A program made the position numbers and the translations under genes. Positions 37,110 through 50,013 of a stretch of DNA of 64,000 bases are shown here, one piece after another. How positions within the stretch are numbered: the stretch's first letter is position 1; every line of letters starts with the position of its first letter. Origin of the DNA: Liriodendron chinense (taxonomy: Eukaryota > Streptophyta > Magnoliopsida > Magnoliales > Magnoliaceae); the NCBI GenBank assembly GCA_003013855.2, contig PVNU02000935.1, positions 868,001-932,000 on the forward strand, read 5' to 3'. The notes under the pieces were generated by a model. That model ran no database searches. It was not told the origin of the DNA and saw nothing but the letters and a program-made list of their open reading frames with translations.

Positions 37110-39500
37110 CATGGCTAGCTTCCACATCACTTATCTCTGTTCCTAACCCTGCTCATGCGATGCTAGGAAGAAACCATCAATGGATCCCAGCATCACCTCA
37201 ATAATTTTCTTTCTACCCTTTTCGATTACTTTATCTCATAGATGCTTTACAAGTTTTCCAATGCATAAAAGAAGGCCTACATACAAAGATGGAAAGAACT
37301 TTATGTGACACTCGAACACCTCCACTAACCTTTCCACCTCTTGCTTAGAAGTGTAAACACCCAACATCTTACGTTTTAGGATATTAACCTTCAAGCTTAT
37401 ACCACTTCAAAACATCTCACAAGATTTCTTTAGTTGTCCATCGTATCTTCTATTGCATCATATAATAAAATGGTGTCATTAACAAACTTGAAGTAAAAAA
37501 ATTTGAAACTCTGAAATCTCCACCTTGAGCCTACTAATAAGACTCGCAGATAGACTTATATGAAACATCTTACTAAGCGCTTTCACTACCACCACAAATA
37601 AAAATGGGAAAGTGAATGCCCTTGCTGGAGACCTCTCAAAGCCTTGAAAAGAAAACCTATAGGAGACCCATTGACTAACACAAAAAACTTGACTAATTGA
37701 ATATACTTTTGAATCCTCTCCATCTTTATTTGCATCCCAAGTGCCCCAACATATAATTAAGAAAGTCCCAATCCACATGGTCGCACGCTTTGTCAATGTC
37801 AAGCTTGCAAAATAATGAAATGTTTCCTAATAACATGAATTAATACATTCGTGAACAATAAACGTGTGATGAAAGATTTGTCTTCCAACCACAAATGCAC
37901 CTTGGACATTAGATATTACATTTGCTAAGGCCACTCAAAATCTGTAAGCCAAGATTTTAACCGGATTTTGTAAGGGCCCCCAATAAGGCTAATTAGCTTG
38001 AAATCTCTCAAACACTTGACACTTTTTTTTCTTCTCTCGAAATGATTGCGATGAAGGATGTGCCTGACTTCGACAACAACTGATCTCTTTAAGAAAGATG
38101 CGGCAATAAAATTTACCAAATCACCCTTCACCAACTCGAAAACATCTGAAAGAACGCCATAGGAAAACTATCCTGCTTTGGAACCTTATCTTTGCCCAGG
38201 GCTTCCACTGTTATTTTGACTTCCTCTATAGAGATCGTCTTTGATAAAGATTTAGCTTCTGCTTCAAATATTTAGTTAAATGACAAGTTATTGGGTCATG
38301 GCCGCTCCCACCTCTCACTTGTGAGCAGGTTCTTGTATAATTGAACTACGACGTCGCTTACTTAAGGTTTTTCTTCAACCCTGATACCATCAACCGACAT
38401 GTTGTGAATCTTATTAGTTCTATTTGCAATTCAAGTCTTCTTCTTTTAGCTACATTGTTCTAGACCGCTGCCACCACTTAATCTCATGTTTCTTTAATCG
38501 ATTTTTGTATTCTAAGGAGAGCTTGATCCTCATGGCTGTTCCTCCTTCGACATTCCTCCCAATGTCCAGATCCAGAGCTTACATGTCTTGAGGAATAATT
38601 TCTACCTCTAATTTCCGCTTCCCTAGCACTTTTTTTTTTTTTTCCATATATTGATTCTATCTTTTAGTAATTTAAGTCTTTGAAATAATTTCAAATCTGC
38701 ATGTCCCTTCACTGTGAAGGAGTTTCACGGCTCCTTCAACAACTTCGAAAATCCTTCCACCTCAAGCTACATCAACTCAAATCTAAACAATCTTAGACTC
38801 CAATCTTCCTTCTCTAATTCCAGAATTATTTGACAGTAGTCAGATATAAGCCTTAGGAGTCCCCTCCGCTGCATTAGAGGGAACCTCTCTACCCAATCAG
38901 AATAAACCATAAATTTGTCAAGTTTGGACTTCACAACCCTTACTTGCCCATGTCCAGCTGAACTTAGCTTTTCCTATTCAAATGTCCACCAAGCTGTTCC
39001 ATGCTGCATGTAATGCGACTTCAATTCAATGTCTTCAAAGGTGAATCAGATTATGTTAAAATCTCCTCCTAAGCACCACGGAAGCTGTCCCCTATTGCAA
39101 ATCGAGTTCAACTCAACCCATCAACTGTTGTGAACATCCAGTTGAAGCCTGTCACCATATGTCCTTTGGAAGTACTAAAACTAAAAAAAAGACCTCTCCA
39201 TCACTCCTTATCCCACACCTTTGTGTCTCATATTACACTATGCCTCTTGCAAATCTCACTATATCAAGAGCTACCCTGGTCTTTGTTACTACCTCTCCAA
39301 ACAGAATCAACAATCTTCTGGTCAATCGATTGGAGTATGGTCGCTAGCAAAGTGATTCATTGAGCCTTGTAATGTTTGCAGAGGCCTTTAATCTGGATCG
39401 TCTTCTGCCAGCATCCCATGCCCCTCACATTCCAGCTAAGAAGCATCATTGATACACCACCCTTAACCCCTCTGCCCTTCTTCTCACCTCTAGAGATTGC
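37110..39500 (-). mobile_element. L1-type LINE relic (endonuclease and reverse transcriptase)
   Basis: The minus strand starts near 39450 with LLSWNVRGMG, the first motif of the L1 endonuclease. Further on are SVKCLRDFKLISLIGGPYKI (usual RPISLVG), a DHVDW-like block and FVVVVKALSKMFHIS. The catalytic FADD box reads FVND near 37460-37480, then LYVGLLLCIGK follows. Many frameshifts exist. The copy is dead and has no clear poly(A) end. Confidence 0.75.
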
Positions 39501-39820
39501 CATCATGCATTTGCTGATGAGAATTGGTTGAAACCTAGCTAAGCATTAGTAGGTTGATATAACTCATCAACGCCCACATCCCAATCGGAACCAACCAAAT
39601 CATGGGGCCCATTGAAGGTGGAGCACAGCAAAATGGAGTCTTCCATACTGATCAGACGATCCTAAATTCTCAATTGGCAAAGGCGAACCAAACATCCCAA
39701 TTGGCAAGCATCAAAATTAACAGTTGAAGACATGTTCATCAGTATAATTTCACAGGCAAAACCAGATGATTACGCTTAATCCAAATCCAACCCCCATCCA
39801 CATCAGGCCTTCATTTTAGA

Positions 39821-39953
39821 GAGTCTGGATCCTCTGTTTGCTAGAAACAGGAAATCCCTGTTTGTAGCTTCGGTGTGAATGTGGTTGCAAACCTATGTGA
39901 TGAAGTGGACCAATCAAAAAGCCCTGTTTGCAGCAAACAGAGGATCCAGATTC
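39821..39953. mobile_element. 133-bp Mutator-type MITE with perfect 9-bp duplication
   Basis: Termini GAGTCTGGATCCTCTGTTTG and CAAACAGAGGATCCAGATTC are inverted repeats with one change in the outer 20. CATTTTAGA occurs on both sides (39812-39820, 39954-39962). A 9-bp duplication points to the Mutator superfamily. No coding capacity. Confidence 0.88.
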
Positions 39954-39962
39954 CATTTTAGA

Positions 39963-40783
39963 AGATAAAAAATAGCCAGCAAGCATGCCACATGTACATT
40001 AGATGGGCCATGGCACCCAATAAGATCCAGCTTGCTTGATAAGCCACCTTCTCACCCTTTTTATTTAAAACGTACGAAAGAAGGGGGGGGATCACATCAT
40101 TCACAGCAACAAAATCCAAGGGCCCATTTGAATGCACCTTCAAAAGGGGGCATTTAAAGCCTAAACTCATTTTTGAGCCAAAACGTTGTTTTTTTTGTTT
40201 TTTTTTGTTTTCCCTGTTGTGTGTTTGGATGCAGTTTTACAAATCCCATTTGATCCCCCACTTTTTGAAACAGGCACTACAAGTCCACACAAAAAACCAA
40301 TCCAATTTGTTAAGCATCCAAACAGGCACCCATTTCAATTCCCTTCGCTAATGCTCTTCATAAAATTTGTCCATCACCATATTTATCTTCATGATATGCA
40401 AAGTCATACACACCAGTAAAACATCATGCACAAGACACCTGTAGTGAAACATTGTTATTGTCTATTGGTTCAGTGACATGCAGGAGATTCACGGGTGGTT
40501 GGGTCATTGAGAAAGCCACACCTAACAAAGCAATGGGCAATTTTCAACCTTAACTATCGAGAAAGAACATAGAAAATGTCTAGCAAACAAAATCAGACTC
40601 GTAGAAAAATGTCATCAAGGGGAAGAAATAGCAAACAGAATCAGACTCCCCCACATACAAGTCTTCAATTCAATCACAAATAGAATCGGAGAAGTAAACA
40701 TAAACTTAATTCAATTGTGCTCAATGTTCTATATAGAGACATGCCACGAGATTCCAGAAGGATGATTGATTACTTCGCATTTC
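39963..40783. other. 3' flank of VHA-c
   Basis: The 3' untranslated region of VHA-c must lie directly left of 40784. A T-rich tract occurs at 40187-40212. Nothing else was recognised. Confidence 0.4.
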
Positions 40784-43700
40784 TTAGTCAGCTCGAGATT
40801 GGCCTGCTCGAGATGAGAGGATGATGCCCACAATAAGACCATAAAGAGCAAGCGCTTCGGCAAAGATGAGAATAAGAATCATGCCCACAAACAGCTTCGG
40901 TTGCTGTGCATTGGCCCTTCAAATAACAAGAACAGACAAAGTCGTTAGATGGCTGTATGTTCTACATGTATAACCATCTACTGAAAAAAAAAAACGAAAA
41001 GAAAAAAGAGTCTCAAACATTTTAATGACTAAATAAAATATGGCTAAGGGCACAGATTTTAGAATTAAAAGTTTGTACGTATCAAACAAACCATGACACT
41101 GTTAAAAAGTAACCTGGGTAGGAAAATTTAGATCAATTCAAATCAATTGAATATGACCAAATATGGTCAATTCTAACCCCGGAAAAAGAGGAGGATCAAT
41201 CATTGAGGGGTCAGAAAAAGCAGTTGTTTGGTCAGCTATTGACAGAAAAAGCTTGTTACCCCATCATATAAGTCGGTCCCGTCTCTCTCCCGACCTAACA
41301 TGGTATTTTTCCATCATAGGGCTTTTCTATCTATAGATTGAGCCATTAACAAGAAACCAACTCGTTTAGAACTCAGTTGACTACTTATGTAACCATTTTT
41401 TAGTACCTTGCCTGTAACTCACCCTAAGCCCCCTACATAACTCTCTAACATCACCATCACCATCTTCATCGCTAGTCTCATCATCTTTCCTCACATCTGC
41501 ACGTCGTTGTTCTTTATTTTTTCAACCTTCTTGTAAACAACATCTTAAACTCGCTGCATACTTCATTGGGAACTAATCATTTGATCGATTTTTTTATTGA
41601 ATGGTCCCATATTGTGAACTTGATTAGCCTACAATGCTACCTCCTCTTTCTAGAACTCACTCATCAGGAATCTCAAGTCTCCATATTGATAGTGCTCACG
41701 AAGCTCACGTGATGAACTCCTACATTTCTTTGTCCTAAAAGCATAACCCCATACCTTAGGCATCGAGAAGGATCTCGTAAATCCTCCAACTCTACGAAGT
41801 TGCTGCTGCTCATACTACCTACAACCTACGATAAGCCCCATCCACAACTAACATCTCCACCTTCATCACTGGTGCTATCATAATCTTTCCTCATCTCTGA
41901 ATGTTGTTGTTCAATTTTCCCTCCTTTATTGATCTTCTTATTTAGAAACAACACCTTAAACTCATTACATACTTCTTTCGGAATATTTACACTTCACTTT
42001 ATGCCTACTCCCATCTACCCTTTACCCATGCAACCAACCAACATCTTCATCACCCCTCTGCATCTTCATACCTTTACTAATAATTATAAAACACAAAAAT
42101 AGTAGTAGGCAATAGCCATCTTCTGCAGATTTACAACTTCTCAATATCTAAATTTAACAAAGTGAACTACTTCTCAAAGAATCCAACCAAATAAGTTAAA
42201 AAATTCTTTTCAATATCATCATCATCTAAGCCTAATTCCAACTAATTGGGTTTGGCTACACGAATCATGTTCTACTCCACCCTTTCAAGGACCATATCCG
42301 CTGCTAAACCATTAGTTATGAAGTCTTTTTCTTAATCCCTAAATGCTCCTTACACTTAGTAATCCCTTCCATTGGGATATCTGTGCATCCCCGCCTCCCT
42401 AGACATGTCTTAAATGCACCTTATACCTAGTAATCCCTTCATGAATAATCTTCTAACAACATTTACACTTTGTAAGACCCTATCCCTTACGTATCCTTTC
42501 CGCACGTGTGTGTGCGATGATCGGCGCCTTTGACCGACCCCGGCCTGGCCGTGCGTAGTACGCACCCGACTGACCTGAACCTTGAGACACCAAGACCCCT
42601 GCCATATCGACTGTCTCGTCGCCGCGGTCGTGGTGGTACCACCCGCACGGTGCTTCGTTGGCGAGTTGCACCGCGAAGAATCCTCATGTTTCACGTGCAC
42701 ATGGCGACATGCATTACATCCCACATGTGAACCACTCATACTTCTCATACATGTATCATATCACACATGGGTAAGGGCATCTCTGCCCATCTGTGTGATG
42801 TCATCATCTCATGTCATCTTTCTCTATGGGTATACCAAAGTCAACCCTTACATCTCTCTTTCCATACCTCTTCCATCTCTCCCATGTGCATGACCTAAGC
42901 AAGCCATGCCTCCCCATGCTCTTCCTTAATCACCATAAGGAGTTAATTATGAATCAATACCCTTAATCCTTAACATCATAGTCAAAGTTCTAATATTAAC
43001 CCAACCTTGCTTTTACGCTAGTTAATTCCCTACAAATACCCCCATCCCCCTTGGTATTTTACTCCATTTTCTACACTAAGAGAGAGGGACTATAAGAACT
43101 ATAGCATGCCATAAACAGGGAGTGGGCGTGGTTAGACCTATACCCCCAAAATGCTCCCAGCATAGAAGCCTATGGTTCCATTCGTCGTTGTTGCTGGAGG
43201 TACACACCCCTCTTCTCGGTGTGGAGCGATATATGAGAAATAGATGCTCAGCTTGCAATGTTCGATAACGGCGCTGAAGGAGTCAATCTATTGGCACCAC
43301 AGCAGTGGCATACAACTTTGGACCTAACGGCCGGCCTCGTCACCTTTCGGAATGGGGGACCCCCATTGGCAACAACCACGGTAGTAGTTGTGGAACTACT
43401 GGGCTGGGAGAGGACAACCTGTTGTTCCTACTCCTCTTTCTTCGCTTTGGGGACAGAGGGTACTTGTAGGAGAGCTTAGTGGGCCATCTTCATCATAGCC
43501 ATCAATCATGTGAGCACACCCCCCCTCACCTTCATTTTTCTTTGTTTCCTTGATTGCTTTTCTTGTGATATAGAAGTAGGACCCACTAGTATGGGGCCCA
43601 CTTTGAGGACCTCATGCAATCAGACCGTTTATCATTTTTAAGGGCTGGATAAGGAGGATAAAAAAATCAGCTTAATTTCATGCTTGTGTGGGACCCGCTA

Positions 43701-44027
43701 ACCATGGGCCCCACAACGATGTTTATCAGCCATTCAACTTGCTCAAATGCTCATAAAGATCTGGATGGAGGGATCGCACTAATATCAGCCTGATCATAAA
43801 TTTGTGAACTGCACCATAGACCCACTGTGACATTTGTACACCATCCAAAACGTCCATTGTGCGGACATCACTGGGTTGTTCATAGAAACCGTTCTTATGA
43901 TTGAAAATTCCTTGTGGGCCCACTATGACGTTTTTGGGTAATCCAAACCGTCCAAATTGTGGATCCTAGGGGTGTGCATGGGTCTACATCCTCCCACAAA
44001 GCCCCCTCCCCCACGTGTGCACCCACA

Positions 44028-44094
<67 letters not shown>

Positions 44095-45295
44095 AGTAAA
44101 ATAATAATAATAATAGTAATTAAAAAAATAATAAAATAGTGTCAGAGATGATACCGCTGCAAGTGTCCAAAGGATGCTGCAACAATGGCATCCCTGTTGC
44201 AATTTGGAATGGATGAGGTGGGCTCAGTGCACGCCCTACCATGATATATGTGCCAGATCCACATCATTCATCCATTGTGCTAGCCCATTGTATGGCATAT
44301 GTCCAAAAATCAAGTTGATAGAAAGATCAGATGGGTCGTAGCACTTGAACAACTCACTTAATTATTATTATTATTATTTTACTTATTTAAATTTTTTTTT
44401 TTTTGTGTGTGTGTGGGTGCACACGTGGGGGAGGGGGGGTTTGTGGGAGGATGTGGACCCATGCACACCCCTAGGGTCCACGATTTGGACAGTTCGGATC
44501 ACCCAAAAACATCAAAGTGCGCCCACAAGGAATTTTCAATCATAAGAACGGTTTCTATGGGATGTTGTCCACCAAAGGTTGTATCGACCTGATTTTTCAG
44601 TCCCTAGCCTAAAATGATCAAAGAAGAGGAATGGGCAGCTTGAATCTAACATATACATCATGATGGGGCCATGGTGGGCCCCACAGCCTATAACTGTAAA
44701 ACAAGAGATAGCATCTCTCTATCTCTGTGATATACCATACATCCAGAGACGATGTTATGTCCTTGTCCTTATCTTCTTCTTCTTTTCTTTCTTTCTTTCT
44801 TTTATATTAAATAAAATTAATAATAGTGTGGTGTGTGTGTGTGGGGGGGGGGGGGGGGGGGTTTGAACAACCCAGTGACGTCCACACAATGGACGTTTTG
44901 GATGGCGTACAAATGTTGCAGTGGGTCTACGGTGCAGTCCACAAATTTCTGATCAAGCTGATATTAGTGTGGTCCCTCCATCCAGATCTTTATGACCGTT
45001 TGAGTAGGTTGAATGACGGATAAACATCGTTTTGGAGCCCATGATCAGCGGGTCCCACACAAGCACAAAATCAAGCTGATTTTTGTGTTTTCCTTATTAT
45101 TCAGCCCATTAGAAATGATGAACGGTCTGATGGCATGAGATCCTCAAAGTGGGCCCCACACTCATGGGTCCTACTTCTACATCACAACAAAATCAATTAA
45201 AGAAAAAAAGAGAAATAAAAGTGAGGGGGGCGTACTCACATGATCAACGGTTGAGATTGATGGCTATGATGAAGATGACCCACCAAGCTCTCCTA

Positions 45296-45339
<44 letters not shown>

Positions 45340-48300
45340 GGGGGTATTTGTAGGGAATTAATTAGGGTAAAGGCTAGGTTGGGTTAAAGTTAGAACTTTA
45401 ACCATGATTAGAGATTAGTGTAGGATTAAAGGTATTAATTTATAATTAACTTTTAATGGTGATTAAGGAAGAGCATGGGGAGGCATGGCTTGATTAGGTC
45501 ATGCACATGGGGGAGATGAAAGAGGTATGGAGAGAGAGATATAAGAGTTGACTTTGGTGTACTCATGAGAGAGAGATGGCATGAGATGATGACATCACAC
45601 ATATGGTTAGAGATTCCTTCACCCATGTGTGAGAAGCATGAGTGGTTCACATTTGTGGGATGCAATGCACGGCGCCATGCGCATATGAAACATAGGGGAT
45701 TCTTCGCAGCATAGCTCGCCAACAAAGCGTCGCGCGAATGCGCAGGGTGGTACCACCGAGACATCGGCAATGGGACGATCAATATGGCAGGGGTCTCAGT
45801 GTTTCGAGGTTCCAATCAGTCGATTGCGTACTACGCACGACCAGGCCGGGGCCGGTCAAAGGTGCCGATCATTACACACACACGTGCAGTAAGGGCACAA
45901 AGGGACGGGGTCTTACACACTTCACTTTATGCTTACTCCAACTACCCTTTCCCAACACGTTTGTCACTTTATTCCTACTCCAACTACCCCTTCCCAACCA
46001 AGGTGTTCCGTATCCGTTATGATATGGCCTGTAAAGGTCGATGCGTATAGGTAACAGTTGTGACCATTACGTGATACGGGGGTGAAACAAGGCAGTTTGT
46101 TTTTTGGGACTGTATCGGCCATTACAAGAGTCGTAACGGCCATTATGGGGAATAAAGATCGTTACTTCCATAACGGTCGAAAAACGACAACTTCTTTTTC
46201 CATGTAAATCATTTTTTCCTCATTTTTCTCATTCCAAAAACCCTTACATCATTGTATAGCAAATTTCAACCACTTGCACTCTAGTCGTTAAGATTAAAAT
46301 AGTAGATTGAAGCGATTTGGGCAAATAGATGCTTTGAGGGCCATTTTTTCAAAAAATCGAAAAAAAAAGTGTTACATCTGCATTTTTTTTCGATTTCTAA
46401 TTCTAATGCTTGATTGTGATGTGTAAACATTAGAGACACATAACCATGTTCATAAATTCACCAGACGATCCAGTACAACACTCTCATCAAAGAGTGGACC
46501 ATTACACTATTATAAGCATGTTCAAAACAAAAAATAAATACAGATTTGGAATGTTTACATTATTCTAGATTTCTAAAATTTTTTGAGCAATTTTTTTAAC
46601 TGTTAAGGGGGTTGTAACGGTCGTTATGCCCCCGTATTGGCCATTACGGCCGATACCCGTATCAGTAACGGTGGTGACTATTATGGAAACCATAATCGAT
46701 ACGAAATACCCTGCTCGCAACACCTTTGTCACCCCTCTGTATCTTCATAACTTTACTAACAATTATAAAACACAACAATAGAAGCTGACAATAGCTGTCT
46801 TTTGCAAATTTAACAACCATTTCTAAATATAAGCAATTTGAGCAAATGACTACTTTCCAAAGAATCCAAACAAATAAGTTTATAAATACATTTTAACAAA
46901 ATCATTGTCGTCGTCGAAGCCTTATCCCAACTAATTGGGGTCAGCTACATGAATCATATTATGCCATTCCACTTTTTCAAGGACCATATCCTCTATTAAA
47001 CCATAGGTTCAAGTCTTTTTCTAACTACCTCCCCTCCTATGCCTTTTTGGGCTTCTGCCCTGCCCTTTTAGACTTCAGGAACCCACTCCTAACCAATATT
47101 CTTGGTCTCTGTTGAACATGGACAAATTATCTAAAGTCTATTTTCCTCATTTTATTTTCCTCATTTTATTAGTGATACTCCTAATTTCCCTTGAATGCAT
47201 TCATTTTGAATTCTACCCTTGTCTTCCCATTCATCCATCTCAACATCACCATTACAGCCACACTCATCCCATGAAAATGCTTCTCGACATTTTGTCCTAT
47301 AAAGCATGGCTAGTCTTATAGCTATCCTACAAAATTTCCCCTTCAGTTGAATTGACACGCGACTATCACATAAAATTCAAATGCAATATCCACTTCTTCC
47401 AAAAGCTTGAATTCTATGAGTAACATCCTTTCAATCTCTTCGGTTCCATGAACTATCGACCGAAGATATCTCAAATGGTCATTGTTTACTAAAATAATAT
47501 TTTTCAAAAGCCTCTAAATCCATAAAAAAAAAGTTTAAAAAATAATAATATAATAATAAAATATTAATTTTTTTATGTTTTAAGAAATCTATAAAATCAT
47601 CCAAATCAACAGATCTACTTCTAATAGCTACACATCTTTAGCAAGACTTCCTAAAGGAAAAGAAAAGAAAAAAATCATTCCAATTTGAGTTTTTTCTATT
47701 TTTTTAACAATTTATCAAGATTTCATTAATTTTAACTTCACATCTTCCGCAGGTATATCTCTGACTTCAAGAAAGTTTACAGATCTGCATAGATCTAGGC
47801 CCAAAACATGATTTAAACAAAAACATACAAAGAAGAATTATTAAAGCATGGCCAAAACAAAATTAGGAATGGAATAGCATGTCAATAACAGAAAACTATT
47901 CTCTAAATAAATTTTCCATCGAAATATCAATAGAATACATAGAAATCTATTACAATGCATGTATGTGCCTCCAGAGAATCAATACAAACCCTAGTCAATC
48001 TCAACCACAAACTAGAAAATTTTCAGCCCTTGATTACTTCACAACATTCCCAGACAATTAATCTGCATTTTGACACACCATACTAAGAAAAGACTCCTCC
48101 AACCTACTTAAAATGAACCATAATTGAGTTTCTAAAATAGTGTTAGTGTCACTGCAGTGCCCATTGCAATATTGCAGTGCATCGTAAAAGTTGCTTATGT
48201 GTCCAAATCTCTTACATGATTTGATGCAGTCCACCCCAGCCATTCGCATGGGTTGTGATTAGCCCTTGGACTGCACCAAAGGCGAACCACACCCATGCAC

Positions 48301-49657
48301 ACTTATTTGGCCTCTTGCACCTTCCCCAGTGCCCTGGCAAGAGGCATGCACCTATCAACTAACTGCAAATGCAGGTAGCACCTTAAATGAAGAGGTTTGG
48401 GTGATTTTACCAACACCATTAATGGTGGGAATTATTTACAGGGAATAATGTAAACCTTCTTAAACACAGATTTACCATATATATTTTTTTTTATCATAAC
48501 TTAGGGTTCATGGAAAGACAATTCGCTGACCAGAATTGCTCAGGGAAGGCTACAATGATGATGATTTCTCCTACTAGTGTTTAATAAATTTCTTGCTGTT
48601 GAATTGATCTTCCTCTGGTGAAGTGTGAGGGATTGCAATCAAAGATGATGATTTCTCCCACTAGTGTTCTAATAAATTTCTTGCTGCTGAATTGATCGTC
48701 TTCTGGTGACATGTGAGAGATTGCAATCGAAGATTATTATCTTCAAAATCTACATGTCCAAAATATAATTTCAAGAGATACCAACATGCCAAAATGCGTC
48801 ATCAAAGAAGTTTGAAGAATTTGAACAGAAGCTCTAGTAAATATACAGATCTAAGTTCCCATCCATTTTTCCACAATTTCCCATCCATGTTTCGAGTAAT
48901 ATATGAACATCTAATCACGGAAAGGAGTACAATGGTTTTTCAGCAAGTTTCTTGAAGGTGATCATGGAACGAAAAATCCTACAGATCTAGCTATCAATAT
49001 GAAGATGAGCTGGAAACAATGATCCAGATTGCAAGACATATATGTGTGGATATGACGATGTGCTCTAATCAATTGGATTTTGGCGCATGGTTACTAGATA
49101 AACAGTCCGGATCACCCTAAGATCTCAAAATCTGTACCAATTACAAAGATAATTAATTGATTGATTGATTGAGAGAGAGAGAGAGAGAGAGAGGGAGAGA
49201 TCATTACCGGACCCCAGCATCACCAACGATCCCGATCGCCATCCCAGCTGACAATCCAGCGAGGCCACAGGCAAGGCCGGACGACAGATGAGCGTATCCA
49301 TCAAAAAGATAATATGACTTCGCTTTGGGATTGATCCCAGTGCTTATGATCACGGCAATGATCAGACCGTAGATTCCAAGAACTCCAGCCATAACAACGG
49401 GCACGATCGATTTCATCACAAGCTCCGGTCGCATCACACCCATCGACGCGACGCCGACGCCACTCTTCGCCGTGCCGTAGGCGGCCCCCATGCCTGCAAG
49501 AAATGAAAGAGATAGAGATGAGATCGTGACCGTTAAAAAGAGGAGATGGGGTAGATCGGGAGGATATGGTATTTTTACAGGAGAAGACAAGGGCCGCTGC
49601 AGCCCCGAGGAAGCCGAAGAAAGGGGCAGTTTCATCACCGCTGAAAGTGGTGGACAT
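40784..49657 (-). CDS. VHA-c: V-type H+-ATPase 16-kDa proteolipid, subunit c
   Basis: Three exons on the minus strand, 49657-49579, 49493-49208 and 40916-40784, join with GT-AG introns of 85 bp and 8.29 kb to give 165 residues, the usual family length. The protein starts [20 protein letters not shown] and ends [10 protein letters not shown]. It has four membrane helices (about 12-34, 54-76, 93-115, 130-152) in two related halves. The proton-carrying Glu is in helix 4, about residue 142, within [12 protein letters not shown]. Subunit c forms the rotating ring of the V0 sector in tonoplast and endomembranes and passes protons while V1 hydrolyses ATP. The start is fixed by the conserved N-terminus. 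A (CT)n tract lies in the probable 5' leader and another just inside intron 2. No substitution at a key site is seen, so the gene is probably active, although intron 2 is full of transposons. Confidence 0.96.
41440..42470 (-). mobile_element. RTE-type LINE 3' remnants, two overlapping copies
   Basis: Segment 41445-41575 recurs at 41845-41990 (CATCTTTCCTCA, AACTCATTACATACTTC). Segment 42035-42345 recurs at 46715-47020, including CAACTAATTGGGTTTGGCTA, a word typical of plant RTE-type LINE tails (recalled). The sequence TTTACACTTCACTTTATGC at 41986-42004 is an unoccupied copy of the target used by the palindrome at 42471. Confidence 0.55.
42471..45917. mobile_element. 3.45-kb palindromic foldback element with perfect TSD
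   Basis: Ends TGTAAGACCCTATCC and GGGGTCTTACA are inverted copies. CACTT flanks both sides (42466-42470, 45918-45922). The arms, about 42471-44030 and 44400-45917, pair for most of their length through GCGTAGTACGCA, AAAGATCTGGATGGAGGGA and CACATTGCATCCCACA-like stretches. The right arm is broken by about 290 bp at 44562-44855. The middle has (TA)n at 44031-44089. Open frames over the arms are not conserved proteins. Internal words match the GGCCCACC foldback MITE family, suggesting a giant relative of it. Confidence 0.85.
44031..44089. repeat. (TA)n microsatellite at the palindrome centre
   Basis: About 29 TA units adjoin the left arm. The right arm begins instead with a T/GT tract near 44391-44416. 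Confidence 0.9.
45999..46713. mobile_element. hAT-like palindromic MITE in VHA-c intron 2
   Basis: Ends CAAGGTGTTCCGTATC and GATACGAAATACCCTG form an inverted repeat. Flanks TTCCCAAC (45991-45998) and CTCGCAAC (46714-46721) agree at 6 of 8. The subterminal parts are rich in GTAACGGCC / GGCCGTTAC words. It sits inside the RTE-type LINE copy. Confidence 0.65.
46714..47400 (-). mobile_element. RTE-type LINE, C-terminal reverse transcriptase remnant
   Basis: The minus strand reads [20 protein letters not shown], then after changes [14 protein letters not shown]. This resembles the KLKGKFYRT.VRPAMLYG and RIRNE.IR block at the end of plant RTE-type polyproteins. CAACTAATTGGGGTCAGCTA follows as its tail. 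It was split by the hAT-like MITE and by the palindrome. Confidence 0.6.
48553..48735 (+). repeat. Tandem duplication of about 92 bp
   Basis: GATGATGATTTCTCCTACTA to GGGATTGCAATCAAAG is followed directly by a second copy with about eight changes (GATGATTTCTCCCACTAG to GAGATTGCAATCGAAG). It lies in VHA-c intron 2. Confidence 0.75.
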
Positions 49658-49800
49658 TTTCGGAAGAGATTTTTTGGAAACCCTAGAATTTCAGTTTCTG
49701 CAGCGACTGCTGCTTCTGGTTTTTAGGCGTTTGGAGGAGAAGAATGAGCGAGCGAGCGAGAGAGAGAGAGAGAGAGAGAAATTAGATCCGAGCGAGTGAT
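49658..49800 (-). promoter_or_regulatory. Probable 5' leader of VHA-c with (CT)n tract
   Basis: Reading the minus strand toward the ATG at 49657 there is a CT-repeat with TCGC repeats (plus-strand GCGAGCGAGAGAGAG around 49748-49779). Such pyrimidine-rich leaders are common in plant housekeeping genes. No convincing TATA box was picked out. Confidence 0.4.
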
Positions 49801-50013
49801 TGTGATGGTGGAAGATGAGGGCTTGAGTTACGAAAATGCCCACACATTTATGAGGATTTACGAGATCGTGGCATCGTGTGAGGTTTGTCGGGATGCGGGA
49901 GTATAGGTCTGGTGATCTGCGGACTATGGAAAAAGCTTAGTTCGCACGCCACATTGGGTGGCTGCTTTCAGCCCACGTTGCTGAAGGGTTTCTTCGGCGG
50001 CCCTGAATTCGGT

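Larger units (their letters stand above)
40917..49207 (-). other. Intron 2 of VHA-c, 8.29 kb
   Basis: The donor GGTAATGA follows exon 2 at 49207 and the acceptor TTTGAAG precedes exon 3 at 40917. A (CT)n tract on the minus strand lies 10-40 bases into the intron. It holds the RTE-type LINE remains, the 3.4 kb palindrome and a hAT-like MITE. The first and last kilobase show no recognised element. Confidence 0.85.

Noticed and set aside
42410..42893. Possible proteins over the palindrome arms
   Set aside because: The inverted copy at 45.5-46.0 kb has different frames and lengths, so no coding constraint is evident.
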